From: Polyangium sp. 6x1
GTDB taxonomy: Bacteria; Myxococcota_A; Polyangia; Polyangiales; Polyangiaceae
NCBI RefSeq assembly: GCF_029946515.1
Contig: NZ_JARZHH010000036.1
Coordinates: forward strand, 46,620-110,619
DNA length: 64,000 nucleotides
Direction of reading: 5' to 3'
Below are positions 34,084 to 44,474 of the stretch, piece after piece. The notes under the pieces were generated by a model that saw only the letters and a list, made by a program, of their open reading frames with translations, was not told where the DNA came from and made no database searches. The first letter of the stretch is position 1. The number at the start of each line of letters is the position of its first letter. A program made the translations under genes and the position numbers.

Positions 34084-35193
34084 ATGGCAATCACGGTCGA
34101 ATCCGCGAAAAACGCGCTCGCAAAGGTCGAGGACCCCGAGCTGTCTCGCCCCCTCACCGACATCGGCATGCTGGGCGACGTCGCCGTCGAGGGCGACGAC
34201 GTCACCGTGGGCGTCACGCTCACGACACCCGCGTGCCCGTACAAGGCGCGGATCCAGGACGACGTGACGGCGGCGCTCAAGGCCGCGGGCGCGGCGAACG
34301 TGTCGATTCGTTGGAGCTCGAACGTTCCCGAGCGCAACATCATGGCCGACGATCCTTGCCCGGGCGTGAAGAACATCGTGCTCGTGATGAGCGGCAAGGG
34401 CGGCGTCGGAAAGAGCACGGTCGCCGCGAACCTGACGCTCGCGCTGAACCGACTCGGCTGCCGCGTGGGCCTGCTCGACGCGGACATGTACGGGCCGAGC
34501 GTGCCCACGATGCTCGGCGTGATGGGCCGACCGACCTCGTCCGACGGCCAGCACTTCCTGCCGCTCGAGCGCTTCGGCGTGAAGCTCATGTCGATCGGCT
34601 TCTTGCTGGAGGACGCGCGTCAAGCCGTCGTCTGGCGCGGGCCGATGATCCAGAACGCGCTGCTCCAGTTCATGAAAGACGTCGACTGGGGCACGCTCGA
34701 CTACCTCATCCTCGACCTGCCCCCCGGCACGGGCGACATCGTGCTCACGATCTCGCAAAAGCTGCGCACCACGGGCGCCGTCGTCGTGACGACGCCGCAG
34801 GAAGTCGCGCTCCAGGACGTTTACAAATCGGTCTCGATGGCCCAAAAAGTGGGCATCCCCATCCTCGGCGTCGTCGAGAACGAGAGTTATTTCATCTGTG
34901 ACGGTTGCTCCGCGCGTCACGAGCTTTTCGGCTCGGGCGGCGGTCAGAAGATCGCCGAGTTCGCGGGCGCCCCGCTGCTCGGTCAGATCCCGCTCGATCC
35001 TTCGGTGCGGGAGTGGGGCGACGCGGGCACGCCCGTCGTGCAAGCAGCGCCCGATAGTTCGGTGGGTCGCGCCTTCCTCGAGGTGGCGCAGCGGCTGGCG
35101 GCCAAGGTGAGCGTGCACGACCTCGGTCGCGGCGGCTCCCTCCGCATCGACCGAAGCGGCGGCCAGCAGCGGTTTTTACCCATCGTACGTTGA
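34084..35193 (+). CDS. mrp: Mrp/ApbC-type iron-sulfur cluster carrier ATPase
   Basis: A 369-residue MRP/NBP35-family ATPase that carries Fe-S clusters to apoproteins. An N-terminal MIP18 (DUF59) domain (about 1-85) precedes the deviant Walker A GKGGVGKST (about 103-111), then DADMYGPSVP and LDLPPGTGD. The cluster-bridging pair is C-D-G-C (near residue 277). A binding site AAGGAA lies four bases before the ATG. Length and layout match the family closely. It stands between two terminator-bounded units. Confidence 0.94.
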   Translation: MAITVESAKNALAKVEDPELSRPLTDIGMLGDVAVEGDDVTVGVTLTTPACPYKARIQDDVTAALKAAGAANVSIRWSSNVPERNIMADDPCPGVKNIVLVMSGKGGVGKSTVAANLTLALNRLGCRVGLLDADMYGPSVPTMLGVMGRPTSSDGQHFLPLERFGVKLMSIGFLLEDARQAVVWRGPMIQNALLQFMKDVDWGTLDYLILDLPPGTGDIVLTISQKLRTTGAVVVTTPQEVALQDVYKSVSMAQKVGIPILGVVENESYFICDGCSARHELFGSGGGQKIAEFAGAPLLGQIPLDPSVREWGDAGTPVVQAAPDSSVGRAFLEVAQRLAAKVSVHDLGRGGSLRIDRSGGQQRFLPIVR

Positions 35194-35228
35194 AAAAGCG
35201 TCTCGAAGTTCGAGCGCTGTGCGCAGAG

Positions 35229-35250
35229 ACCTCGCGCCTGTGCGCGAGGT
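35229..35250. promoter_or_regulatory. perfect palindrome between mrp and the S1-domain gene
   Basis: ACCTCGCGC and GCGCGAGGT form a perfect nine-base-pair arm around CTGT. It is followed by ACGTTATGTTTT, so it may end mrp transcription, or act as an operator next to a TATGTT -10-like element (35255-35260) for the downstream gene. Confidence 0.55.
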
Positions 35251-35341
35251 ACGTTATGTTTTCCGTCCCCTTCCGAGCTACGCGTATGCGCGAAGGTCGT
35301 CCCCCGACGATGCGCGCCGCGAGCGCGGCCCGAGATCCCGG

Positions 35342-37207
35342 ATGAACACGGACAACAACAACACCGAGGCGGCAGAGGTCCAAACGGACGCCGCGGCGCC
35401 CGAGGCGCAGCCGCAGAATCAGAAGCCCGAGGCGAGCACCGAGGCCCAGGCCGCCTCGTCCACCGCCGCTCCCTCCCGCGAAGAGTGGGAGGACGAGCAG
35501 CCGGGAGACGACATCGGCAACCGCTTGCCTGGTCCCGGCGGAAGGCCGCAGGCGAGCCCTGCGGCGACGGCCGAGGGTCCGGGCGGCGACGCGAAGAAGC
35601 GCAAGCGCCGCAGGAAGCGCAAGGGTCCTCCGGGCGCGCAAGGTCCGGCGGCAGAGGGCGGGGTCGAAGGCGCCGAGGCGAGCGAAGGCGACGAAGACGC
35701 GGACGGCGAGGAAGCGGAGGCCGGCGAGGCTTCCGAGGCCCAGGCCGGAGGCGAAGCGGCGCAAGGCAAGCGCAAGGATCGTCGCAAGGACAAACAGGCC
35801 GCTGCGGCGGCTGCGGCCCAGCGCGAGCGTCCTGCGTTCAGCGTCGGCGAAGAGGTCTTCGGCAAGGTCTGCAAGGTGACGGACCAGGCGATCTGGATCG
35901 ACATCGCAGGCAAGGCGACGGGCCTCTTCGATCGGGCAGAGCTCGGCGACGAGGAAGTGCCGGCCGAGGGCGATCAGTTCATCGCGAGCGTGCAAAGCAC
36001 GGGCGTTCGCGGCGGCATGCTGGTGCTCTGCAAGGGGCAGCCGAAGCCGCTCGACGAGCTGAAGAAGCAGCTCGAGGCGGCGTCGCAGAGCGGCGAGCCG
36101 GTCTTCGGCTTCGTGACGGGCGCGGTGAAGGGCGGCCTCGAGGTCGATCTCGGCGGCCTGCGCGCGTTCGCGCCGGCCTCGCACGTGGACCTGCGCCACG
36201 GCGCGGACCTCTCGCACCTCGTCGGTCAGAGGCTCGACTTCGTGGTCGCGCAGTACGCGAAGAAGGGCCGGGACATCGTGGTCTCGCGCAAGCGCATGCT
36301 CGAGGAGGACGCGCGCCGCGTCCGCACCGAGGCGCTGAGCAAGGTCACGCCCGGCAGCGTGCACAAGGGCATCGTGCGCAAGGTCGTGCAGTGGGGCGTC
36401 TTCGTCGCGCTGCCCGAGGCGGGCGGCGTCGAGGGCCTCATCCACATGACCGAGGCGAGCCACGATCGCAGCGCGCGCCTGAACGACCTCTTCCGTCCCG
36501 GCGCGGAGATCGACGTCAAGATCATCCGCATCGACGACAAGGGCAAGCTGTGGCTCAGCCACAAGGCCACGACCGCGGATCCGTGGGACACGGTGAAGGA
36601 GAAGTACGCGGTCGGCACGAAGCACAAGGGCAAGATCGCGCGCCTGCAGCCGTTCGGCGCGTTCATCGAGCTCGAGCCCGGGATCGACGGCCTCTGCCAC
36701 ACGGCGGACATCTCGTTCAAGCAGATCGAGCACCCGAGCGAGGTGGTGAAGGTCGGCGACGAGATCGACGTCGTGGTCGCGAGCTGCGATCCGGGCGCGC
36801 ACAAGATCGGCCTGCACCCCGCGCCGCCGAGCGGCGAGGAGGAAGAGCCGCGTCAGCGCGTGCAGCAGTACAAGGCCGTGAAGGTCGCCGTCGTGCAGGC
36901 CGTCGAGGGAGGCCTCTCGGTCCGCATCCTCGGCGTCACCGGTCGCGCGGCGCGCGGCTTCATCCCGGCGGGCCACACGGGCACGGCGCGCGGCACCGAT
37001 CTCCGCAAGGAGTTCCCCGTGGGCACGAAGTTCGACGCGAAGGTGCTCGAGGTCGACCCGCGCCGCGGCGAGGCGAAGCTCTCGATCCGCGCCCTCAAGG
37101 AGGACGCCGAGAAGCAGGCCTACCAGTCGTACCGCGCCGGCGTCGCCCGCGAGGCGAAGTTCGGCACGTTCGCCGACCTCATGAAGAAGAGCCAATCGAG
37201 CCACTAG
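35342..37207 (+). CDS. multi-S1-domain RNA-binding protein
   Basis: A 621-residue protein. The ATG at 35342 begins M-N-T-D-N-N-N; an open frame upstream to 35219 lacks conserved sequence. Residues 1-160 are low complexity: acidic/Gln/Ala stretches, a KKRKRRRKRK patch (about 82-91), then more acidic and Lys-rich sequence. Five S1-type OB folds follow at roughly 168-235, 250-320, 336-410, 422-495 and 512-595, the third and fourth (GIVRKVVQWGVFVAL; GKIARLQPFGAFIEL) being the most typical. It is related to ribosomal protein S1 and probably binds mRNA. The basic patch and missing sixth domain distinguish it from canonical RpsA, which is likely encoded elsewhere. Confidence 0.87.
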   Translation: MNTDNNNTEAAEVQTDAAAPEAQPQNQKPEASTEAQAASSTAAPSREEWEDEQPGDDIGNRLPGPGGRPQASPAATAEGPGGDAKKRKRRRKRKGPPGAQGPAAEGGVEGAEASEGDEDADGEEAEAGEASEAQAGGEAAQGKRKDRRKDKQAAAAAAAQRERPAFSVGEEVFGKVCKVTDQAIWIDIAGKATGLFDRAELGDEEVPAEGDQFIASVQSTGVRGGMLVLCKGQPKPLDELKKQLEAASQSGEPVFGFVTGAVKGGLEVDLGGLRAFAPASHVDLRHGADLSHLVGQRLDFVVAQYAKKGRDIVVSRKRMLEEDARRVRTEALSKVTPGSVHKGIVRKVVQWGVFVALPEAGGVEGLIHMTEASHDRSARLNDLFRPGAEIDVKIIRIDDKGKLWLSHKATTADPWDTVKEKYAVGTKHKGKIARLQPFGAFIELEPGIDGLCHTADISFKQIEHPSEVVKVGDEIDVVVASCDPGAHKIGLHPAPPSGEEEEPRQRVQQYKAVKVAVVQAVEGGLSVRILGVTGRAARGFIPAGHTGTARGTDLRKEFPVGTKFDAKVLEVDPRRGEAKLSIRALKEDAEKQAYQSYRAGVAREAKFGTFADLMKKSQSSH

Positions 37208-37216
37208 TCGACGCTT

Positions 37217-37251
37217 GGGGGCTCCGCTCTGGCAAGCAGAGCTGCGCCCCC
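37217..37251. terminator. hairpin in convergent intergenic region
   Basis: GGGGGC/GCCCCC outer and GCTCTG/CAGAGC inner stems around GCAAG. There is no T tract on either strand, so it is likely a stabilising 3' structure of the S1-domain transcript rather than a full terminator. Confidence 0.45.
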
Positions 37252-37280
37252 AAACCCCCCGACCTAGGAGCTGAACGATC

Positions 37281-37321
37281 GCGCGCCCCACGGCCGAAAG
37301 GCCCGGGGCGCGTGGCCTTTT
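37281..37321 (+). terminator. rho-independent terminator
   Basis: CGCGCCCC (37282-37289) pairs with GGGGCGCG (37305-37312), with an inner GGCC-GAAA-GGCC tetraloop stem, then TGGCCTTTT. It terminates the S1-domain gene ahead of the convergent permease gene. Confidence 0.8.
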
Positions 37322-37335
37322 GGGGTCAAATCATT

Positions 37336-38561
<1,226 letters not shown>

Positions 38562-38565
<4 letters not shown>

Positions 38566-39782
38566 TCTTGCCGCAGCGCGACGATGGGATCCATCAGCGC
38601 CGCCCTCCTCGCGGGGAAGAACCCGAACACGATCCCGATCACCGCGCTCGTCCCCATCGCGGCGACGACCGCGGGGATCGGTAGCTGCAGCGACCACCCG
38701 AGCGCGCCGCCGATCAGCTTGATCACGCCCGCGCCGATGCCGAGCCCGAACACGCCGCCGATCACGCTGAGCACGATCGCCTCGACGAGGAACTGCGTCA
38801 TGATGTCCGCCGCCGAAGCGCCAATCGCCATGCGGATGCCGATCTCTCGCGTCCGCTCGGTCACGCTGACGAGCATGATGTTCATCACGCCGATCCCGCC
38901 GACGAGCAGCGAGACGGCGGCGATCGACGAGAGGAGCGCGGTCAACGTGCCCACGATCTCCTCCGAGGATTTGCGGAACTCGGCCTGCGTGCGGATGCCG
39001 AAATCCGGATCCTGATCAGGCGCGATCCCGTGCCTCTGCCGGAGGATCGCGTCGATCTGCGCGACCGCGCGATCGACGGTCCGCTCGTCCGTCGCGGAGG
39101 CGATGAGCTGCTGCACGCGCCCCGGCGGGCTCGGCACCACGCGCGCGCGGAAGCTGCCGATGGGCATGAGCACGCGATCGTCTTGATCCTCGCCGAAAGG
39201 CGACTGCCCTTTCTTCGCGAGCAGACCGACGACGCGGTACGGATAGCGGCCGATGCGCACGTACTGCCCGATCGGATCTCCGGTGCCGAAGAGTTTTTCG
39301 CGCACGGTCTCGCCGACGATCACGACCTTGGCTTTGAGCAGCTCCTCCGACTCCGTGAACATCTGGCCCTTGTCCACGGAGAAACCGCGCACCGGGAAGT
39401 AGCTGCGCGACACGCCCATCACCTGCGTCACGGCGTTGCGATCGCCCGCGATCACCTGCGCTCCCGTGGCGCTGAAGGGCGCGATGTTCGCGATGCTCGT
39501 CGCCTCCGCCATGAGCGCGCGACCGTCGGCCTCCGTGAGGCGATTGACGTCGTCCTTGCGTACGCCCGAGGTCTGCGTGGACTGCGGGAAGATGAAGATG
39601 ACGTTCGCGCCGAGGTTCGAGATCTGCCCGACGACCTGCGCCTGCACGCCCGTGCCGAGCGCGACCACGATCACGACGGCCGCGACGCCGATGAGGATGC
39701 CGAGGACCGTCAGGCTCGAGCGCAACTTGGAGCGCACGATGGCGCGCAGCGCGAGCCGGATCGCGGCGAGGATCGCCGTCAC
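38562..39782 (-). CDS. MacB-like ABC permease (first of two)
   Basis: A 406-residue permease paralogous to the next gene downstream: same N-terminal helix after RAIVRSKLRSSLTVLGILIG, same periplasmic domain and same C-terminal VGGIGVMNIMLVSVTERTRE and FFPARRAALMDP. Its start overlaps the ATPase stop (ATGA, 39779-39782) and its stop overlaps the second permease (GTGA), so the three are tightly coupled. Tandem similar permeases suggest duplication and heterodimer formation with the single ATPase. Confidence 0.9.
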
Positions 39783-40546
39783 GAAGCGGCTCCGTGCTCA
39801 TCCTGGACCGGCAGCTCCGCGAGCGCGCGCCCCGCGTCCGTCGGCCTCTCGTTCACGATGTCGCGCCGCACCGAGCCGTCGCGCATCTCGATCACGCGCC
39901 CCGCGCAGTCGGCGATGTCGCGCTCGTGCGTGACGAGCACGATCGTGATGCCCTGCTCGCGGTTCAGCCGCTGCAAGAGATCGAGCACCTCGTAGCTCGT
40001 GCGGGTATCGAGGTTGCCCGTCGGCTCGTCGGCGAGCAGGAGCGGCGGCTGCGTCACGAGGGCGCGCGCGATCGCGACGCGCTGCTGCTGACCGCCGGAG
40101 AGCTGGTTCGGCGTGTGGTGCAGGCGCGCGCCGAGGCCGACGGCGCTGAGCGAGGCGAGCGCGCGCTTCCTTCGCTCCGCGGCGGCGACGCCTCGGTACA
40201 CGAGGGGCAGCTCGACGTTCTCCAGCGCGGTCGTGCGGGGCAGCAGATTGAAGCCCTGGAACACGAAGCCGATGAGGTGGTTTCGCACGATGGCGCGCGC
40301 GTCGTTGCTCCGCGAGCCCACGTCGATCCCGTCGAGGATGTATTTGCCGCGCGTCGGACGATCGAGGCAGCCGATGATGTTCATCATCGTGCTCTTGCCC
40401 GATCCGCTCTGCCCGATGATCGCGACGAACTCGCCACGCCGGATGGTCAGGTTCACGCCGCGAAGCGCGCGCACGACGACGGCCTCCGTGACGTAGTCCT
40501 TGTGAATCTCGACGAACTCGATGATCGGCGGGGCGTCCTTCATCAC
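39779..40546 (-). CDS. LolD/MacB-like ABC ATPase
   Basis: A 255-residue stand-alone nucleotide-binding subunit. Walker [10 protein letters not shown] (45-53), signature LSGGQQQR, Walker [10 protein letters not shown] and the switch His in LVTHERD are intact, and sequence such as [20 protein letters not shown] is typical of the LolD/MacB/FtsE group. It starts 9 bases after the adaptor gene stop and is coupled to the permeases, so it energises them. In E. coli MacB this domain is fused to the permease; here it is separate. A second ATG three bases in is an alternative start. Confidence 0.95.
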   Translation of the reverse strand: MMKDAPPIIEFVEIHKDYVTEAVVVRALRGVNLTIRRGEFVAIIGQSGSGKSTMMNIIGCLDRPTRGKYILDGIDVGSRSNDARAIVRNHLIGFVFQGFNLLPRTTALENVELPLVYRGVAAAERRKRALASLSAVGLGARLHHTPNQLSGGQQQRVAIARALVTQPPLLLADEPTGNLDTRTSYEVLDLLQRLNREQGITIVLVTHERDIADCAGRVIEMRDGSVRRDIVNERPTDAGRALAELPVQDEHGAAS

Positions 40547-40555
40547 GTCCCCCGC

Positions 40556-41866
40556 CTAGAACGGCCTGCGGCCGCCGCGCCCGCCTGCAGCCCCCGCGTC
40601 GGTCTCTTCGGTCACGACCTTCAGGTTGCCGATGTCCGTGCGCAGGGCTGTGTGGATGCCGTCCGTGATGCCGATGTCGACCTCGCGCATCTCGATCTGC
40701 TCGGCGCCCAGCGTCTCGTTGACGAGCACGTAGATGCGCCCTTTGCCTGCGGAGAGCGACGGGAGCGGATCCTGCGGGATCGGCTTGCCCTCCTTCGTCA
40801 TCGGCGGCGAGGGCTTGAAGCGCAGCGCCGCGTTCGGCAGACGCTTGATGCCCTTGGCCTCGGCCGAGTGGATCGTCGCCGTCGCCGTCATCCCGGGGCG
40901 CAGCTTGATGTCGGGGTTGTCGACCTCGATCACCGCGGCGTACGTCACGACGCCCGCCTGGTTCACGGGGCTGTAGCGCACCTGGCTCACGAGCCCCTTG
41001 AACGACTCGCCGGGGAACGCATCGACGCGGATGTCCGCCGTCATGCCCTCTTTCAAGCGCCCGACGTCCGCCTCGTCGATGTCCGCGAGCACGCGCATCT
41101 TGCGCAGGTCCTGGGCGATCACGAAGAGCGTCGGCGTCTGGAAGCTCGCGGCCACGGTTTGTCCGGGATCGATCGCGCGGTTGATCACGACGCCCTCGAT
41201 GGGCGAGTAGATCTTGGTGAACGCGAGGTTCGTGTTCGAGCGCCGCAGCGTCGCGCTGAGCTGCGCGACCTGCGCCTTGGAGGCGGCGACGTCGGCGAGC
41301 GCGATGTCGTGGCTGCCTTGCGCGGCGTCGAGATCCGCCTGGGATCCCACGCCTTCCTTGAACACCTTGCGCGCCCGTTCGAGCCGCACCTTCGCCGTCT
41401 CGAGGTTCGCCTCGGCACGCTTCACGCTCGCGCTCGCGGCCGCGACCTGCGCCGCGTTCGCGTCGATCTCCGCGCCGAGCAGCTGCGTGTCGATCTCCGC
41501 GAGCAGATCCCCGGCCTTCACGTGGCTGTTGAAGTCGACGTGGACCTTCGTGATGCGCCCGGAGACCTGCGCGCCGATCTGCACCTCGGTGACCGGCTTG
41601 ATCTGCCCGGTCGACTGGATCGTCTCGAAGACGTCGCCTTGCGTGAGCGCGGCGCTCACGTACCGCGCGGGCGGCGGCGGCTTCGTCTTCTGCAGATAGA
41701 ACATCCCGCCGGAGACGACGCCGGCGAGGACGACCAGGATGATGAGCCAGCGGAGCCATTTTCCGCGGCCCTCGACGCGCGACAGCGCCTTGTTCAGGTC
41801 GGGCCGCTCGGCCGCGTTGTTCTGGGCCTGTCCGCCCGCGTCGAGATGCACTCCCGGATTGGCCAT
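40556..41866 (-). CDS. MacA/HlyD-like periplasmic adaptor
   Basis: A 436-residue membrane-fusion protein from the ATG at 41866; a GTG at 41947 is possible but adds non-conserved sequence. A cytoplasmic N-terminus of ~36 residues precedes one helix (about 38-58). Then come a lipoyl/barrel-sandwich half (GQIKPVTEVQIGAQVSGRI), a long coiled-coil hairpin with repeated Ala (AQVAAASASVKRAEANLETA), the second lipoyl half (IYSPIEGVVI) and beta-barrel domains. It links the inner-membrane ABC proteins to an outer-membrane channel, here not encoded nearby. A Gly/Arg-rich tail ends the protein. First gene of the four-gene operon. Confidence 0.92.
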   Translation of the reverse strand: MANPGVHLDAGGQAQNNAAERPDLNKALSRVEGRGKWLRWLIILVVLAGVVSGGMFYLQKTKPPPPARYVSAALTQGDVFETIQSTGQIKPVTEVQIGAQVSGRITKVHVDFNSHVKAGDLLAEIDTQLLGAEIDANAAQVAAASASVKRAEANLETAKVRLERARKVFKEGVGSQADLDAAQGSHDIALADVAASKAQVAQLSATLRRSNTNLAFTKIYSPIEGVVINRAIDPGQTVAASFQTPTLFVIAQDLRKMRVLADIDEADVGRLKEGMTADIRVDAFPGESFKGLVSQVRYSPVNQAGVVTYAAVIEVDNPDIKLRPGMTATATIHSAEAKGIKRLPNAALRFKPSPPMTKEGKPIPQDPLPSLSAGKGRIYVLVNETLGAEQIEMREVDIGITDGIHTALRTDIGNLKVVTEETDAGAAGGRGGRRPF

Positions 41867-41970
41867 GACGGACCCCGTGATAGCACGGGGGAGCCTCCGG
41901 GCGCGGCCGTGGCGAAGGATCCTACGCAGGGCTTGATGGGGCGGCACCTACGTGGCACATCCACGGGCCC

Positions 41971-42576
41971 ATGTCCCAGCCCGCCATTGGTCCCGATACG
42001 CGCGTCTCGCTCTCGTACGTCCTTTTCGATGAGGACGGAGACACGGTCGATCGCGCGACGGAAAGCGAGCCGCTCGAGTATGTCCACGGCTATGCGCAGA
42101 TCCTCCCGGGCCTCGAGCGGGCGGTCGAGGGCATGCGGGCCGGCGAGCGCCGCGAGATCGTCGTCGAGCCCGCGGACGCCTTCGGGGAGCACGACGACGA
42201 GGGCGTCTTCGAGGTCGACAAGACCGACTTCCCCGACAGCGAGCACGTGACGCCCGGCGACGAGTTCATCGCGCAGGCCCCCGACGGCGAATCCATCGCG
42301 ATGCGCGTGGTCGAGGTGCTGCCGGACGCGTTCGTCGTGGACACGAACCACCCGCTCGCGGGCCAGAAGATCCGGTTCGAGGTCGTCGTGCACGACGTGC
42401 GCGCGGCGAGCGAAGACGAGATCGCGGAGGCGCAGGCCGAGCTCGAAGAGCGCGCCCTCGGCGACGGCGGCGGCTGCTGCGATCACGACCACGACCACGA
42501 CCATGATCACGGCCACGATCATGGCCATGCGGCCGAGGGCGGCGGACATCTCGTCCAGCTCTCGCGCAAGCGCTGA
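41971..42576 (+). CDS. slyD: SlyD-like FKBP-type peptidyl-prolyl isomerase
   Basis: A 201-residue isomerase/chaperone. An FKBP domain interrupted by an insert-in-flap is recognisable: VSLSYVLFDEDGDTVD, YVHGYAQILPGLERAVEGM and VVEPADAFGEHDD, then DTNHPLAGQKIRFEV. The C-terminal tail has CCDHDHDHDHDHGHDHGHA, a His/Cys-rich stretch typical of SlyD that binds nickel and other metals. Its binding site is weak and it appears monocistronic. Divergent from the adaptor gene. Confidence 0.93.
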   Translation: MSQPAIGPDTRVSLSYVLFDEDGDTVDRATESEPLEYVHGYAQILPGLERAVEGMRAGERREIVVEPADAFGEHDDEGVFEVDKTDFPDSEHVTPGDEFIAQAPDGESIAMRVVEVLPDAFVVDTNHPLAGQKIRFEVVVHDVRAASEDEIAEAQAELEERALGDGGGCCDHDHDHDHDHGHDHGHAAEGGGHLVQLSRKR

Positions 42577-42628
42577 GACTTCTGCACCCGGGGGGGAGCA
42601 AGTCCGACCAAGGGAGACACGACGACCG

Positions 42629-42958
42629 ATGAAAGCTGCTTCCGATCAGGGTTACTTCTCCGCGCTTGCCCATGATCTTCGGGTGCGCGAGCGCCTCCTC
42701 GCCGCGGGCGTGATCACGCAGGCGGACATCGACCGTTACCTCGGCGAGCTCCCCGAGCTCGAGACGCAGGCCGAGGGGCTCGGCATCCCGCAGCCTGCGC
42801 TCGTCTCGGCGGCGTCTTCGGCTCCGGCGGCCCCGGCGCCGCAGCCCGTCGCGACGGCGACGGCGGCGGCGGCTCCGGTCGCGAGCAGCGCGGCGGTCGA
42901 GGAGGAGGACGACGACGACGACGACGACGACGTAGCCGACGAGGCAGGCGAGGCGTGA
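42629..42958 (+). CDS. small acidic protein with Ala/Pro linker
   Basis: A 109-residue cytoplasmic protein of unknown function. The start at 42629 has AGGGAG about 12 bases upstream. Residues 1-50 form a helical segment (YFSALAHDLRVRERLLAAGVITQADIDRYL) that recalls a short helix-turn-helix or docking domain. An Ala/Pro-rich linker follows, then EEEDDDDDDDD near the end. The stop overlaps the DUF1844 gene by GTGA. The repeated GAC codons also make a simple-sequence tract at about 42907-42931. Confidence 0.7.
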   Translation: MKAASDQGYFSALAHDLRVRERLLAAGVITQADIDRYLGELPELETQAEGLGIPQPALVSAASSAPAAPAPQPVATATAAAAPVASSAAVEEEDDDDDDDDVADEAGEA

Positions 42959-43245
42959 GCAGCCTGGGCGATCGCGACGAGCCGCCCATGGGGCAGCTCC
43001 CGAAGCTCGACTTCTCGATCTTCGTGATGTCCATCATCGGCTCGGCGCACGTCCACCTCGGCGACATGCCCGGCCCGGATGGGCACTCGGAGCGCAGCCT
43101 CGACCTCGCCCAGCAGGACATCGATCTCCTCACGCTTCTCGAGGAGAAGACGAAGGGCAACCTCACGGGCGACGAGGAGCGGCTCCTTGCGCAGGCCCTC
43201 GACGAGTTGCGCGAGCGCCTCGCCGAGGTATCCAAAGAAGCGTGA
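42955..43245 (+). CDS. DUF1844-family protein
   Basis: A 96-residue protein starting GTG inside a GTGA overlap and ending in another, so it is translationally coupled on both sides. The sequence LDFSIFVMSIIGSAHVHLGDMP followed by a helical SLDLAQQDIDLLTLLEEKTKGNLT is characteristic of DUF1844, a small family frequent in deltaproteobacteria and other phyla whose function is unknown. No signal peptide or catalytic motif. Its position before the HtrA protease hints at an envelope-stress or protein-quality role (inference). Confidence 0.85.
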   Translation: MSSLGDRDEPPMGQLPKLDFSIFVMSIIGSAHVHLGDMPGPDGHSERSLDLAQQDIDLLTLLEEKTKGNLTGDEERLLAQALDELRERLAEVSKEA

Positions 43246-44432
43246 GCTCACGTCGCCCGCCGCTCTCGCTCGTCGTCCTGATCTCGTGGCTCCTCGTGGC
43301 CGCGTCGGCGTGTGGCAAGGGTGGCGGCGCGTCGGGCGGTTCGTCCCCCACGGGCGAGGGCACGTCGTCGCTCCCGCCCGGCGCCATCCCGCTCCCGAGC
43401 GGCTCCGCGTCCACGGCTCCTCCGTCGCTCGCGCAGACCGCGCCTTCTGGGCCGGCGATCGTGACGGCCGAGGGCACGCCGATCTCCTTCGCGCCCCTCG
43501 CGAAGAAAGCGGATCCGGCCGTGGCGACGGTGAAGGCGCGCGTCGAGAAGGAGACCTCGTCCGGCCGAAGGCGCGCCGTCTCCGAAGGCCTCGGCACCGC
43601 GTTCGTCTACGACCCCGAGGGGTTCATGCTGACGAACAACCACGTCATCGAGGACGCGACGGACATCGTCGTCGGCTTCATCGATGGCCGTGAAATGCGG
43701 GCGACGGTCGTCGGCCGGGACAAGCACACGGACATCGCGGTCCTGCGCGTCGACGAGCGAGGGCTGCCTTCGCTCTCGCTCGGCGATTCGGATGGGATCG
43801 ACGTGGGCGACTGGGTCGTCGCGATCGGCAACCCGTTCGGCCTCTCGCACACCGTCTCGGCGGGGATCCTCTCGGCGAAGGGCCGCACGCGCGACGACGT
43901 GAAGGGCCTCGATCCCAGCGGCTATTTCAACTTCCTCCAGACGGACGCGAGCATCAACCCGGGCAACTCGGGCGGCCCGCTGCTCAACATGCGCGGCGAG
44001 GTCGTGGGCATCAACGCGGCCGTCCGCGCGAACGCGAACAACATCGGCTTCGCGATCCCGATCAACATGGTCAAGCAGCTCCTGCCCATGTTGCTGCGGG
44101 ATGGGAAGATCCGGCGCAGCGCGCTCGGGGTCTTCGTCGACGCGCTGAACCCGATCGAGGCGGGGCGCCTGCGCAGGCCGGATCGCAAGGGCGCGTGGGT
44201 GCAGAAGGTGATCGCGGGTGGGCCGGCCGATCGGGCTGGGCTCTCGCCCGACGACGTCATCGTCTCCTTCGATGGCAAGCCGGTCTCCGATCCGAACGAG
44301 CTTCGGTGGCTCGCGAGCATCGCGGGCGTCAACAAGACGGTGACCTTGCGGATCTCGCGCATCGAGCGGGTCTTCGACGTCCGCGTGACGCTCGGCGAGC
44401 TCGAGCCGATCGACGACCGTGAGGAGCCTTGA
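43242..44432 (+). CDS. HtrA/DegP-like serine protease, lipoprotein
   Basis: A 396-residue secreted trypsin-like protease with a C-terminal PDZ domain. The signal peptide ends in a lipobox-like A-S-A-C (Cys24), so it is probably lipid-anchored, and a Ser/Pro/Gly linker follows. The catalytic triad is His134 in TNNHVIE, Asp164 in KHTDIAVLRV and Ser243 in NPGNSGGPL. One PDZ domain is visible (about 290-385, with GPADRAGLSPDDVI). HtrA proteins degrade or refold misfolded envelope proteins. Coupled to DUF1844 by GTGA overlap and followed by an ECF sigma operon that may respond to the same stress. Confidence 0.93.
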   Translation: MSSRRPPLSLVVLISWLLVAASACGKGGGASGGSSPTGEGTSSLPPGAIPLPSGSASTAPPSLAQTAPSGPAIVTAEGTPISFAPLAKKADPAVATVKARVEKETSSGRRRAVSEGLGTAFVYDPEGFMLTNNHVIEDATDIVVGFIDGREMRATVVGRDKHTDIAVLRVDERGLPSLSLGDSDGIDVGDWVVAIGNPFGLSHTVSAGILSAKGRTRDDVKGLDPSGYFNFLQTDASINPGNSGGPLLNMRGEVVGINAAVRANANNIGFAIPINMVKQLLPMLLRDGKIRRSALGVFVDALNPIEAGRLRRPDRKGAWVQKVIAGGPADRAGLSPDDVIVSFDGKPVSDPNELRWLASIAGVNKTVTLRISRIERVFDVRVTLGELEPIDDREEP

Positions 44433-44448
44433 CCTTCCGGCCGGAAGG
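44433..44448. promoter_or_regulatory. 16-bp perfect palindrome between htrA-like and ECF sigma genes
   Basis: CCTTCCGGCCGGAAGG begins one base after the protease stop and ends 26 bases before the sigma-factor start. No T tract follows, so an operator or processing site is more likely than a terminator. Confidence 0.45.
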
Positions 44449-44474
44449 CCGATCGCCTAGAGTACGACCTCGCC

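Noticed and set aside
42907..42931. GAC tandem repeat as a possible unstable simple-sequence locus or CRISPR-like repeat
   Set aside because: It simply encodes the poly-Asp tail of the small acidic protein; there are no spacers.
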